DNA from: Membranipora membranacea
Taxonomy: Eukaryota; Bryozoa; Gymnolaemata; Cheilostomatida; Membraniporidae
Direction of reading: 5' to 3'
Assembly: GCA_914767715.1 (NCBI GenBank)
Contig: OU612072.1
Location: forward strand, 10,848,001-10,912,000
Length of the DNA: 64,000 bases
Every line of letters starts with the position of its first letter. The first letter of the stretch is position 1. Both the position numbers and the translations under genes were made by a program. This document shows, piece by piece, positions 47,072 to 60,595 of this stretch. A model generated the notes under the pieces. That model was not told where the DNA came from, did no database searches, and saw nothing but the letters and a program-made list of their open reading frames with translations.

Positions 47072-50000
47072 AAATGCTATGGTATAAATATACATAGATA
47101 TATGTGTAGATTGTAAAAAAATTGACAATATTGTCGATCGTTTAATATTATTTCAATGATGTTTACAATAGTAGCAAAAATCTAAAAAAAAAAATTCATC
47201 AATCTTACAAAGCTGAGGGCAAGGCCTTGACAATGAGCTTGTCATAGTGTAGTAACAATAATGTATGCAGAGTCTAGCGCTAGGCGTAACATAAAAATTG
47301 TGTTGATTCTAAAATTAAAGCTCCTGCCTTCTAAATGGCTTAAGGGTCGTCTAATCTTGGCAAACACTAAGCGTAACGGACTGAAAATTTCACCATAGCA
47401 TGACACGCTTTGACTGATTAGCGTAAACCTTTCCAGCAAAACCAGAGAAGGTTGGAAGGGGTATGTTGTTTGTATTGTTTTTCTTCTTATTTCTCTCTTA
47501 GTCATATTAGTCATCATGATGTCGCAAAGGTCAAATGTCAGGTCAGGTTTTTTTATAATGTGTTCATAAAGTTCAACGCGTCGCGAGGTAGATAAGAGAT
47601 TCCAATACTAGATTGCTCACTCACATGAATTTCAATGTTCATCTGGTTCTTGTTATTGTAGAATGAACTTACCACTGGTTGAAGCCCTTCATTGAAGGGT
47701 TGTGAAAATGATTGACATTGAAATGCATTCACCTTCGGCCCTTCATTTCTTTGTGTACCATTTTTCCACCATTTGGTTACGCGTTTTAATTTCAGAAGCT
47801 AGACTCTTAATCTGTGTTTTGTGTGAGCTATTTTGTGTTTTTAATATGCTTCCTTATACTGACTATGTCATAATAACCTAGTGTATTTGAAGGTGAAGGT
47901 CAGGGTCTGCTTCCCGAGTAGCATAGGTAGATGAGACATGGGTTAATTTTGTTCAAGTAAATTGAGTGATTGAGATTTTGCAGTAGGTCTGCAAGAGATG
48001 ATAGTAATCACTACCAGTGCAGGCTGATCACCAAGACTGAGTTTCCTATAATATTTACAAGAGAGTTTTGGCTTCGATCCAGAGCTGTTTTTGAGACCCT
48101 GTGACAGATATTTCTTGATTATAATATTCTTTACAAATACCGTTAGTGCTGTGTCTTACTCAAATCCATTTTGAATCTGTAAGACATACCATACAAACCC
48201 AATTGTTAAAAGAGATTTATCTGTGGATGACTTTCTGTTACCTGAATGTTGTATTGAGCTCTGTAGTAATTTGTCACTCTTACTCAAAGTCGATAGGAAT
48301 GGTTCTTCTTTCCTTGCTTGTAACTCTAGCAAAAGGAGTTGGTAGTTTCTGTCTACTTAGATGGTTTTTCTTTCTATTCCGATCAAAGAACTGCATTTTG
48401 CGCTCATCAGGTCACAATCACAGAATAAATCAGTACAGGTTCTGTTACATAAAAAGTGACAAGATTGCTCAAAAAGCGTAACATCATATCCATATCATAA
48501 ACAATGAATGGAATATTATGGCCAATAAAAGACAAATAGTTCACAGTGAATTTAAGCGCTATCATTGCCAATGGTTAACATATATAATTTTTTTCTTTCA
48601 AATATTTCCTGTCCTGCTTTGCCTAAGAACACCAACTTTTGACCAAATCTTCCCAGTTACTTACTCTTGAAGGGGACTTTTCTGAATTATGCACAAACTA
48701 TCGGAAACATCTCTAAAGACTAAATTTTGATTTTTTTCTGATTTGAGGGCTGTGCCAATACCAAAATCTTATTCTGCTCACACTGTGCCATTTTAACTTT
48801 TTGGACGCTAACTCCAAAAACCACCTGTTGTGAATATGTGTCAATTCGATCTCGTTTCAAAATGTAATGCCAAATGGAAAAATATCTATCTCAATGCTCT
48901 GCCCTAATCTTGGGGGAAAATCGCATATAATTCACTGAGTTACCATTTTCTTTCAATTTGCAAAGTATTCACAGCCAGTTCATATTTATTACGGCCATCC
49001 ATGCTTGAAGGCCTTGGGTTTCTGTAAAGCAATATCCATCCTGTTGCAAATAACTTTGTGTGAATGGTTTTTTCACGGCACAGCGGTCAGTTGGACATGT
49101 TTTTTGTGTTTTGTTCAAGAAAATCTTTGGTTTGTTTTTTTTCTATTTTACAAAATATTGAGAATTTAGGAACAAATAAAATTTGGAATAAGCATGAAAA
49201 GGCCCCATGTGCTTGCAGCCTTGATGGTGTCCTAGCTCGTCTAGGTGCAAGGCCAAATTGCCAGAGGCAGATTCAATTGTTCAAATCTGAATTCTGTTCC
49301 GTTATGCTGTGCAGGAGGGTATGAAGGAAACTTCTCACCTATTCTGTTAACCTGTATGCAGCTCATATGTCTGGCCGACTGTAGAGTATTACTGTAAAAA
49401 CAAGTTGAATTCATTGTCAATAGAAGTTGACAATTGCCCATTCAAAATTGTTTTCTGAATTTTGGCATTAATATTATTATAATGTTTTTATTGAGATTTT
49501 CATATTGCATTGAAACCGAAATATCAAAAGATCTCTGAAATGATGCATAATATTTTTCATTTGACTTTCTTAAAAGCAATGACAGTCAAATACCTCACAA
49601 TATTTGTTGTACATATTGACTGTGATTGTAAAACTGCTTGGAGGCCAATTACGATCTTCAATAAATTTATAAATGAACTAGTATTAATAAATTGAAATAA
49701 TGCAAAGATAAATTGCATACCAGGGCTATAATGTTTACTATTTTCAATACATCCTTCAAAAACCTCTCATAAATTTTCAAATGTGAAATGTGATATATGA
49801 ATGTGCGTACTTTACATACATGAGCAAGCGAGACCTGTTGGATAGCAATCCTATTGGCTCCCTTTCTCACATAGTTGGGCCTCAACTATGGGCAACTCTC
49901 CATATGATTTCGAACTAGCTGGACCTTGCACCCTGGTAGTATTGCTGCATCAAGGTGCTCCAGGTGCTAATTTACTCTCGAAAGGATGGCTTTGTGTGTA

Positions 50001-53000
50001 TTGAGATGAAACAGTTTACACACTCTGTAATTAGTTTGCATTGAATATTATATTGATGCTGAACGCCAATTTTTGAATAATGTTCGATTCCAATCTGTAG
50101 AGGTTGCGACTATGGCCTCTGGACAGTACTAGGGATGTTTCTACTAGCCCATCTTCCAGAATGATTAAAAAACAACTAGTCATGTGCATCTTATGTCACA
50201 GCCAGGTCTGTACATGTAATCCCGTTGATTTCCCTACACAATTAGTATAACTAACTAACTAGTATTTAACTCATTGCACAAACTGTTACCCGTCGAACCA
50301 GTGCCTCAGTTTTGTTCTGTAACTACAGAATAAGCCAACATATTTCAGATCCGCTTTGAAGCTTCATCTTCCAGCAACACCACGTCATCATCTCTCAGAC
50401 TTCTTTTTTCTTCCAGGCGTTGCCGTGACGACAGTTGTAATTGCTCAGCTTATGATCTTATCCGATTGGACTGACCAGTTTCGTCTTAGTATTCAATAGA
50501 TTGTTTAACCCAAAATCAACATACATTATTTTGTAAACAAGCAGAAAATAATAAAATAGTATGGCTATAAAATAAAGAGAACCTACATTGTACATGTAAA
50601 TAACACAGCAATCTACCGTGACCTACAAATTTAGTCAAGCACCAAACAAAGAAAATAAATACATAGAACATAGAAATTCAAAACAAAGGAGTCACAGAAG
50701 AGAACAATTTCTTAAATCAAAAACTACTGTCATCGAGTGTGCAAAGACACTGTTGATCTTATAAGAAAAGTAGGGTTCAATAAATGGATTCAAGGGCATA
50801 ATACAGTAATAGTTTCACCAAACTATAAATTCCTTCATCAATTATAATTCATCATATTAGAAGGTTCAAAATTATGCCGGTGCAATATGTCACTTTAACT
50901 CAATATAGGTGCAGGGACAAATCACAATTTGTAGAGAGAAGCATGGAATCAGAAGTTGAAGAGAAGGTAGAAGGAGATGTTTATGAAACTGAGGAATAGG
51001 AGTATTGTTTTCAGCAAAGGCACAGCACAATGCAATATTTCCGGATTGCACTGGTATCTGTTAAAAGTTGTTCAATATTGTCATACAAACTGAAAGAAAA
51101 CATTATATAGATATAACACATCAAAAAATAGTTACCCACCAGATAATAAGTTCTAATTAATAATTATAATACACATACTGTGTTTGAGCATCAAAATTTG
51201 ATGATATGAATAACAATACCACAAACGCAAATGCAAAATCATAAATCCGAGGCACATGCTCTACCGTTACTGTTTTTGTTTCACTAGAACTTCTGATGGG
51301 AGTTTTAGCTTGAGGTATAAGGATAACTCATTAATTGCAGCTGTATGTTTCTTTTGAAAGTTGAATTCAAAAAATAATCAGAAAATGATACTTCAAATGA
51401 TTTTAATCTTAGAGCATAATCTGCATATCGAAGCATCATCGATATTGTTTGTAACCCTGTTTTTTTATAATCCGGCGAACATGTAACACATCTTTGCAAA
51501 ATACAAAAGAGTTTGTTTGAGTCTACAATTTGACCATAGATGGCAATAAATTTGATTGATTGGGAATGAAGTCTCTGCGAATGAAGATACATATTTCTCC
51601 GGCTCACAAACAGTCTCAATTTGCATAGTTCTACTCTGTTTTTCAAGTAGACATTGCATTCATTAGTTGTTTGAAGCACAATTTGACAGAGTAAAATTAA
51701 AATATGTAAGTGCATATATATTTGATTGATGGTAAACAGAAAGAGATGTTTTCATGTTTTGTCTCCATTTTACAGAATAATAAAAATTTAGGAAGGAATA
51801 AACTTGAGACTAAGCGTGAATAGGCCCCATGTGCTTGCAGCTTTGACGATATCCCAGATATCTAGGTGCAAGGCCAAATTGCCAGAGGTTGACTCAGTTT
51901 GTCAATATTCGTATTCTGTCCCAATATGCTGTGCTGGAGAGTATGAAGGAAACCTGTCATCTATTCTGTTATCCTGTATGCCGTTAAACCATCTAGCCCT
52001 ATGTAAAGCATTCCTGTAAACAAAAAGCTAAATATATTGTCCATAGAAGTTCACAATTGAACATTGCCTACCATGTTGCATACTGCATGTTTTCTGTATT
52101 TCAGCCTAGATACCAAGTTATCAAAAAGTTGATTGACAAAATGAATAATATTTTTTGTTTGGCTATCTTGAAACCAATGTCAGATAAATATCTTACCAGT
52201 TCCTTTGTACATGATATCCTCATTCATGCTTCAGGTGTAATTGGCTTATTTTTTGAGTGTTGAGATGAACTGTTTGCACACTCTTAGAAGTTCACCGTCA
52301 TTATTTTGTGTAAAATATTATATTGATTTTTAACTTTTATGTTTGAATAATGTCTGAATCTGATCCATATCAGTTGCAAATATGGCCTTTGAAAAGGCTC
52401 AAAAATCCATGTTGGCAGGCTTTCTTTGAAGCCATATCTCAAACTTTCACCTGTCGAACCAGGCTATCGGTGCCCGGGTTTTGCTCATTAACTACATAAT
52501 AACCCTTTAATTTAAGAAACAGTTCAAAGCTTTCCTTTCAGCAACACTACATCATCATATTTGAGATTTCTCGTCATATTGTTGTTCGAAAAGAGAGTTA
52601 CAATCGCTCAGCATATTATATCCTCCGATAGATCTGGCTGGTTTTGTGTTAGCACTCAATTAGCTGTTCAATATAAAATCAACACACATTTAATTGTAAA
52701 TAAGCACAAATTAAAAAAATACATAAAGTACATGTACATAAAACAACAACCTACCATGATATACAAATTCAGTTAGGCACCAAACAGAGAATATAAATTC
52801 TGAAGATAAACCAATAAACATACCAGGTTTGAACATTCTAACCGCAGAAGAAATTCAGAGCATTCTGATCATTTTCTTGACATACTAGAAAAAGGAATAT
52901 TGAAATGCGAAGGTGACATTACAATGACAATGATTTAATTTGGTACAGGTTTGCGTGCTGTCATCTGTGTCGCAGTCCCCTGTTTGTCCAGATTAGATGA

Positions 53001-53491
53001 CCTTTCCGATGATACCGACACATCATCATACTGAGTCATTGCATCTTTTTGTAGCATGTCATAACAAATTTATATGAGGAGGATTACTGCAATGTTAACC
53101 ACACAAAAACAAGCAAGTATTCCTCATGCACTGATTCATGACAGGATGATGTACAGCAAATTAGTGCTAGAACTTAAGGAATTCAGCTCGTGATGAATCA
53201 AATATTGAATTGAAAGGAGTTGCCTCCACGTTGTAATAAAAATAATACCCTATTCACTATCCAGAAATGTATTGTTTTCCCTATGTAATTTTCTCTGACA
53301 TCATCAGGATCAAAAGTAGTTGCACCACCAAATAAGTCCAAATTCTGCAGCCAGAAACCTGTAAGAAATCAAGGAGATGAGCAATATGCTGAAACATGGA
53401 AGATGGATAGCCCAACCTGTAATTCCTTAAAGAGGATTAGTAGTAACTTTATAGTCTTGCAAACAAGTACAGATACTGTCTAAGGTTGCAG

Positions 53492-54060
53492 TGTTTTGAC
53501 CAGTATGATGAAAAGTGTTGTGGGAACTATCAAGCTTTAGGGCACACCTGTCGCGCTGATGAACCTCGATATCATCATTGGCTTTATTTCTTTATGGTCC
53601 TCTGATCCATTCATGTGGACATAGAGTTCCATTCCACATGGTTTGATGAGCTTCAGTTTTTCACCAATGATACAGGGGATCATATGTAGCTGATATGGCT
53701 AGTTTTGCAGGAGTTTGTGATATAAATAGCTGCAATGCCGAGCTCATGCGGGAATTTCTATTTTGTGGTACCCACAAGTAAGACCAAAATTAGCCAGAGC
53801 TTTCTGGATGCAACCTGTATTAAGTTGGTTTTGTTTTCATTTGACATAAATGAGACAAAGAAGTTTGCATCCACCTCAGTGAGGAACTCACTAGATTGAA
53901 TTGAACGCTATAAAAAATTGTGTTGTCAATCTACAATCATATTTATGAATGTTTTTCATGCAGTGACAGACCAAAAAACTTGCAAAAAAAATTGAAGAGC
54001 AGAGAGACAAAGATAAAAACACTAATAATAAACTAAACACGATTGAAAATGCTTTAATAG
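53492..54060 (+). pseudogene. Array-family pseudogene exon (U3 copy)
   Basis: Third copy of the 31.8-kb segment. It starts CFDQYDEKCCGNYQALGHTC after the same acceptor, shares the TGA with U1, and has an additional 10-base deletion just after the codons for DHM that introduces TAG. It is otherwise nearly identical to U1, so the pair separated recently. Confidence 0.5.
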
Positions 54061-57000
54061 TAGCTGTTTAAAATGAGTAAGTTTTTTCCTGAGCGTATTC
54101 GTATTGGTAATGAATTTAAAGTTGTTGTGAGTTTTCGTCTTAATTGAACGCTGTGATAATGTTATAGATCTTAGTCTCAAAAAAAGTTTTAGAGATAAAT
54201 CCTTTCTGAAGGAAACCCGGTGTCATCGAATGCAAAACTTAAAAGTTAAAAATACATGTGAAATTACCAGCAAGAACAGGAAAAGGGGTCATACCGAGTG
54301 ATGTATATAAATCTCTTGTGTGGATTAGAAGATACTGTTAGAAGTACTTGGCACTAGGATTGTCCCAAAGCGGAAGTACTAGCCCCACCTAAAATATCCC
54401 CACTATCTGCCCATCGATTCAGCCTACTCTCATACTGTAGATCCCAACTACTTTCCATTTGTGTCAGACTGCCAACAAAACAGTTGAGCAGTGCCTCTTT
54501 AAGGATGAATAGTCAGATCGCACATCTGTTATGTGTTGATGAGGGGTGTTAGTAACATTCTAAGATGATGGATTAACTCAAATAAGTTACTCTCCATTTT
54601 TCTCCTGTTCATTGGAACTGGTGATGTGATCTTTGTGAAGATTATATAATCAATAATGGCTAATAGATAGTGTTATCGATTGGAGAGATATATCTAATTT
54701 CCTCTGGTACTGTATTCATAGTTGCCCCCCCCCCATGACAATGATTTAATTTGGTACAGGTTTGCGTGCTCTCATCTGCTGATGGTGTCATCAAGGTCTG
54801 AGTCGCTGTCCCTTGTTTGTCTGGATTAGATGTCCTTACCGATGATACCAACACATCATTGAACTGAGCCATCGCATCTTTAAGAAGGCGTGTCATAACA
54901 TAACAATGACTTATATGAGGATGCGATGTAAAGCAAACAAAAACAAGCAAGTGTTCCTCATGCATGGCTACAACATATTAAGATAATAATTGTATTGACT
55001 TTATTGAAATAATCAGTGCAGGGAAGCAAATAAGATCATGTTTTTTAGGGTCAGTAGGATAATTCTAGTGAGGCCAAGAAACTTGGTTTTTGACCAGTAT
55101 GAGAATTTTGAGACTTGAGATCATGTTTTACATAGTACAGCAAATAAGGGGATGAACTTAGGAATTCAATTAATAATGAATTAATTATTGAATTGAAAGG
55201 AGTTGCCTCCACGCTGTTATAGAAAATAAATCCCTATCTAGAATTGTTAACCCCATGTCATTTTCTCTGGCATCATCAGGATCAAAAGTACTAGCACCAT
55301 CAAATAAGTCCCTACTCTGCAGCCAGACACATGTAAGCAATCGAGGTGAAGAGTAATAATATTCTAAATCATAAAGGATGTGCAGCCATACCTGTAATGC
55401 CCTAAGGAGGGTTAGTAGGAAAATTCTAGCGAATCCAAGAAACTTGGTTTTTGACAAGTATGAGAGTTTTGAGAGTTTTGGAAAGTATTGGAGTGAGAAG
55501 AATTTTGCAAGTTTTTATTAAAATTGTGATGGGTTGTCTTAATCTCCCTTTTTGGTAACAGTAGTTTGCATGGGTTTTGAATTTTGTTGAACATGTCAAT
55601 CATAATATTTTAAATGAAAGGGTTCCTTAACAGATTCCATATCAACCCTTAGCTTTTGAACTTGCAATATTTTTCCAGGTCAAATAAACACTTGATGAAG
55701 AATATTTGGGACCTTGTTATTGATCTAACCTCTTTATCAAACCATGGTGGGACCACTTCACTCTTGTTCTTGTCAGTTAATTTTTTTCTATTGAATAGCG
55801 GAAAAATCACTGATTATTTTTGTGAGAAAAGTTATGATAAAAAAATTACTCATTGAGCAGCGGTATATTATACAAGATCGTCCAATTAACATTTCTTGAG
55901 TTGTTCAGCATCATTTCCTTCGTTGTTATGAATCACTTGATTAGGGTTACTGATTTACCTGTATTATCCACTCATCTGACAGTAATCAGCCTTCCCGTTT
56001 TTCTGGGAGGTGCTGGATTCAACAGCATATTTCTTAGTAATCATGGGAATAGGTAACATTACAATCGATATTATTTTTCATGAATCTGTCGCAGACCGCA
56101 TGTGTCATTCAAAAGTTGTCATCAATCAGTTATATCAATCCGTTTTCCCGTTTTGATTATGCCTTTCTGTCTAGAAACATTTCAAATTAAAGAATGGACG
56201 CCAAATATTACACTCCGAACCCCTTCCCACTTCCCTTTTCCCTGTGATTGACTTTTTGGGAAAAGACACTTGAATAAATATGTTTCATAAGAGTCGATGT
56301 CTTGCCTTGTAGGCTAAGAAATTATTTGACAAAAACCTATTGGATAGAGAGTACCTGTGTCCACATAATATGCCTGGTACTTGAGACTTAAATATTAACC
56401 TCGAAATCACCGCAGAATGAAAACCATATTTGTGTACTCAACTCAACCATTTAGGTTATATACGAGCGAGAAATTTAAAAATTTAATACTGTCACATATT
56501 TTCATTTCTATATCTGGTTAATATAAATGTCATTATGAGTTCTTTCTTTGAAACTAAGTAATTAAGGGCTTTAGGGTTTCAGAGAAATTGTTTAAAAAAT
56601 TGAGCAAAAGGTTTCATCACTTTCTACGAGACTACAATATATACATAATAATATTAATATAATTTCACATCATACAATGATCATACTGATCATTGTATGA
56701 TCATACACTGATATGCTATGGTATAAATATACATAGATATATGTGTAGATTGTCAAAAATTTCACAATATTGTCGATTGTTTAATTTTATTTCAATGATG
56801 TTTACAATAGTACCAAAAATCTAAAAATATAAAATTCATCAATCCCACAAAGCTGAGGGCAAGAATTTAACAATGAGCTTGTCATAGTGTAGTAACAATA
56901 ATGTATGCAGAGTCTAGCGCTAGACGTAACATAAAAATTGTGGTGATTCTAAAATTTAAGCTCCTGGCATTCTAAATGGCTTAATGGTGGTCTTATGTTG

Positions 57001-57824
57001 GCAGGCACTAAGCGTAGCAGACTGAAAATTTCACCATAGCATGACACGTTTTGACTGATAAGCTTAAACCTTTCCAGCAAAACCAGAGAAGGTTGGAAGG
57101 GGTATGTTGTTTATATTGTTTTTCTTCTTATTTCTCTCTTAGTCATATTAGTCATCATGATATCGCAAAGGTCAAATGTCAGGTCGGGTTTTTTATAATA
57201 TGTTCATAAAGTTCAACGCGTCTCGAGGTCGATAAGAGATTCCAATACTAGATTGCTCACTCACATGAATTTCAATGATCATCTCGTTCTTGGTATTGTA
57301 GAATGAACTTACCACTTGTTGAAGCCCTTCATTGAAGGGTTGTGAAAATGATTGACATTGAAATGCATTCACCTTCGGCCCTTCATTTCTTTGTGTACCA
57401 TTTTTCCACCATTTGGTTATGTGTTTTAATTTCAGAAGCTAGAATCTTAATCTGTGTTTTGTGTAAGCTATTTTGTGTTTCTAATATGCTTCCTTTTACT
57501 GATTATGTCATAATAACCAAGTGTATTTGAAGGTGAAGGTTAGCGTCTGGTTCCAAAGTAGCATAAGTATATGAGACATGGGTTAATTTTGTTCAAGTAA
57601 ATTGAGTGATTGAGATTTTGCAGTAGGTCTGCAAGAGATGATAATAATCACTACCAGTGCAGACTGATCACTAAGACTGAGTTTCCTATAATATTTACAA
57701 GAGTGTTTTTGGCTACGATCAAGAGTTGTTTTTGAGACCCTGTGACAGATATTTCTTGATAATAATATTTTTTACAAATACCATTAGTGCTGTGTCTTAC
57801 TCAAATCCATTTTGAATATGTTAG

Positions 57825-58100
57825 ACATACCAAACAAACCCAATCGTTAAAAGAGCTTTATATGTGGATGAATTTCTGTTACCTGGATGTTGCATTGAGC
57901 TCTGTAGTAATTTGTCACCCTTACTCAAAATCTATAGGAATGGTTCTTCTTTCCTTGCTTGTAACTCTAGCAAAAAGGATTTGGTAGTTTCTGTCTACTT
58001 AGATGGTTTTTTTTGTATTCAGATCGAAGAACTGCATTTTGCGCTCATCAAGTCACAATCAAAGAATAAATCAGTACAGTTTCTGTTACATAAAAAGTGA
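57825..58100 (+). pseudogene. Cys-rich exon-like frame, array family (U4, longest copy)
   Basis: After an acceptor-like ttttgaatatgttag the frame is open for 91 codons: TYQTNPIVKRALYVDEFLLP, then GCCIELCSNLSPLLK, then KKDLVVSVYLDGFF, stop 58098-58100. This is the fullest version of the segment. U1 is broken at its start; U2 and U3 are broken in the middle. Extracellular-like cysteines (CCIELC) are kept in all copies. Confidence 0.35.
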
Positions 58101-59237
58101 CAAGATTGCTCAAAAATCGTAACATGATACTCATATTATCATAATTAATGAATGGAATATTATGGCCAATAAAAGACAAATAATTCACAGTGAATTTAAA
58201 CGCTATCATTGCCAATGGTTAACATATTTTTTTTTTTTTCAAATATTTCTAGTCCTGCTTCACCTAAGCACACCAACCCAGTTACTTAATCTTGAAGGGG
58301 ACTTTTTCAATTATGGACAAACTATCGGAAACATCTCTAAAGACTAAATTTTCCTGATTTGAGGGCTGTGCCAATACCAAAATCTTATTCTGCTCATACT
58401 GTGCAAGTCACTCAAGATCCATTGAATAATGCTTACATACTTTTTGGACGCTAACTCGAAAAACACCCATTGTGAATACGTCTCATTTCGATTTCGTTTC
58501 AAAATGTTATGCCAAATGGAAGAATATCTATCTCAATGCTCAGCCCTAATCTTTGGGAAAAATCGCATATAGTTCACTGAGTTACCATTTTCTTTCAATT
58601 TGCAAAGTATTCACAGCCAGTTCACATTTATTACGGCCATCCATGCTTGAAGGCCTTGGGTTTCTGTAAAGCAATGTCCATCCTGTTGGTAATAACTTTG
58701 TGTGAATGGTTTTTTCAAGGCACAGCGGTCAGTTGGACATATTCTTGTGTTTTGTTCAAGAAAATCTTTGGTTTTTTTTTTCTATTTTACAAAATATTAA
58801 GAATTTAGGAACAAATAAAATTTGGAATAAGCATGAAAAGGCCCCATGTGCTTGCAGCCTTGATGATATCCTAGCTAGTCTAGGTGCAAGGCCAAATTGC
58901 CAGAGGCAGATTCAGTTTGTCAAAATCTGAATTCTGTTCCGTTATGCTGTGGCGGAGGGTATGAAGGAAACTTCTCACCTATTCTGTTAACATGTATGCA
59001 GCTCGACTGTCTGGCCCTCTGTAGAGCATTTCTCTAAAAAAAAGTTAAATTCATTGTCCATAGAAGTTGTAAATTGCCCATTCAAAATTTTTTTCTGAAT
59101 TTTGGCATTGAAACCGAAATATCAAAAAGATGACTTTCTTAAAAACAATGTCAGTCAAATACCTCACAATATTTGTTTTACATATTAACTGAAATTATAA
59201 AACTGCTTAGAGGCCGATTACGATCTTCAAAAAATTT

Positions 59238-60595
59238 GTGATGTAATCTGTCTAAAGTGAGCAAAATGAGGTGTTGGTGGAAATTGAGTTTTCCATATGG
59301 ACAGAGTACTCTGTGCTGATTTCAAAAATGTATTTGTTTTTATTCTAGGGCAAAAATTGGTGACGTTACATTAATTAACGTATGTCATTATCACGCGCCA
59401 CAGCGAAACACAAATGTTAGATAATGGACGTCAAAGTTCAAATAGTGAGCGAAATTCCGACACTTTTTGCTTACAGTTCGAAGTCCTTAGCGACGGGGTG
59501 TTATATTCATAGCATGGACACCAAAACATGATATATGTGTGAATAAGACCTGTAGAATCTACTGGGACTATTTATTTTTATGTAAACCCAACAGCAAAAA
59601 AGTTAACACATCACAAACATCAGGTATCTGAAGCTCTAACTCAAACAGAAATAGAAACTGTGGTAAGGTCACTTAGTTCGTTAGTACAGTATTAAGAGGG
59701 TTCATTTTTTTTGTTTTTTGGGCTTAGGGGATTCTGGAGGTGCAGGGCACACTAAATCCCTTGTCTCAGGTGTGCAGAACTCTGCTATTTCTTTGTGCAG
59801 ATACTCCCTTCTAGCCAGATCAAGACCCTTCTCCTTGCGCTTGTGAAACTTACCAGTAGTGCTGCTGGTGTTAATTAGTGCTGAAATTTTAGCTAAAATG
59901 ACACAGTCTAACTCAGATGGTTCCAGGGACTGATAATATATCAGCTGATCTAAGGGCTTCTCTCTGTCAAACTGAGCAATACAGTCTCTACTACAGTCAC
60001 ACCTGAGCTGGTTCAGTATATTCTGTTTCTTTGATGGTACTGAGGTACTTTCTGTTGAGGTGTGTATCTCAGTATCCTCTTCAATTAAATGCTGTTTAGT
60101 TGTAACAGATGATGGTGGTTGTTTAGAAGAATTGCTATTATTACTACTACTAGCTGATGACACTTGGTTGCTTTCAGAGTCAGAATCAGAGAAATCAAGC
60201 TCAATCTGCCTCTCATTCCAAGCTAAAGCAGATGTCCAGTCACTATTCTCATCCTCAGAATCTGTTTCCCTACTCTCCACATCAAAATAATCCTCCTCAA
60301 CACTGTTTAGAAGTTCATCCAATTCGATGAAATTCCCTACGTCCGCAATTTTGTATAGTGAGTTTTGCACTTCCTGTCTACCCTAGTAACAACTTTGAGC
60401 TCATTTTCTCGGGGGTTGGACTTGTACTAGCCAATTAAAACTTGCACAGTGAGAAAGAGGAGGTTTGATTGGTCCAGAATCAATCCTTATCATGAAATGA
60501 TAAAATGAAAACATAAAGCACATGTAGGGCTTTGAATGCTTATTACTAACAATAGTCATACCTGCGTTTTGATCACTTTAGACAGATGGCATCAC
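59238..60595 (-). mobile_element. TIR DNA transposon (1.36 kb) with 4-bp target duplication
   Basis: The termini are inverted: left GTGATGTAATCTGTCTAAAG (59238 on), right ending CTTTAGACAGATGGCATCAC (60576-60595); 23 bases pair with two mismatches. ATTT flanks both ends (59234-59237 and 60596-60599). The same place in U1, U2 and U3 (27.97, 36.91 and 49.67 kb) has uninterrupted sequence, so the empty site can be seen. The element inserted after U4 arose. It encodes one ORF but no DDE transposase, so it is probably non-autonomous or internally deleted. The superfamily is not assigned. Confidence 0.85.
59702..60370 (-). CDS. Transposon-borne acidic protein with CxCxxxC motif
   Basis: 222 aa, the only long frame of the U4 transposon, starting about 200 bases inside its right end. 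Residues 15-65 are acidic, and 65-90 are Ser/Asn-rich. A conserved-looking block follows: LRCDCSRDCIAQFD (Cys124, Cys126, Cys130), PSELDCVILAKIS, an STTGK-KRKE turn and ARREYLHKEIAEFC (Cys199). It ends in a Lys-rich SPKPKKQKK that could be a nuclear localisation signal. From general memory, this arrangement resembles the N-terminal region of large uncharacterised transposon proteins common in invertebrate genomes, where a DDE catalytic part follows. Here the frame stops before any such part. It may be a truncated DNA-binding accessory protein. Confidence 0.6.
   Translation of the reverse strand: MQNSLYKIADVGNFIELDELLNSVEEDYFDVESRETDSEDENSDWTSALAWNERQIELDFSDSDSESNQVSSASSSNNSNSSKQPPSSVTTKQHLIEEDTEIHTSTESTSVPSKKQNILNQLRCDCSRDCIAQFDREKPLDQLIYYQSLEPSELDCVILAKISALINTSSTTGKFHKRKEKGLDLARREYLHKEIAEFCTPETRDLVCPAPPESPKPKKQKK

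Larger units (their letters stand above)
45561..54642 (+). repeat. Tandem array unit U3 (about 9.1 kb)
   Basis: The unit starts near taatggcttatagatagtgt and ends at 54642, where sequence matching U1 (ctgttcattggaactggtg) switches within a few bases to a second copy of the U3 start (tcaataatggctaatagata). This gives a direct view of a unit junction. The 5' half is nearly identical to U2 34.2-38.9 kb and the 3' half (51.75-54.64 kb) nearly identical to U1. Confidence 0.8.
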
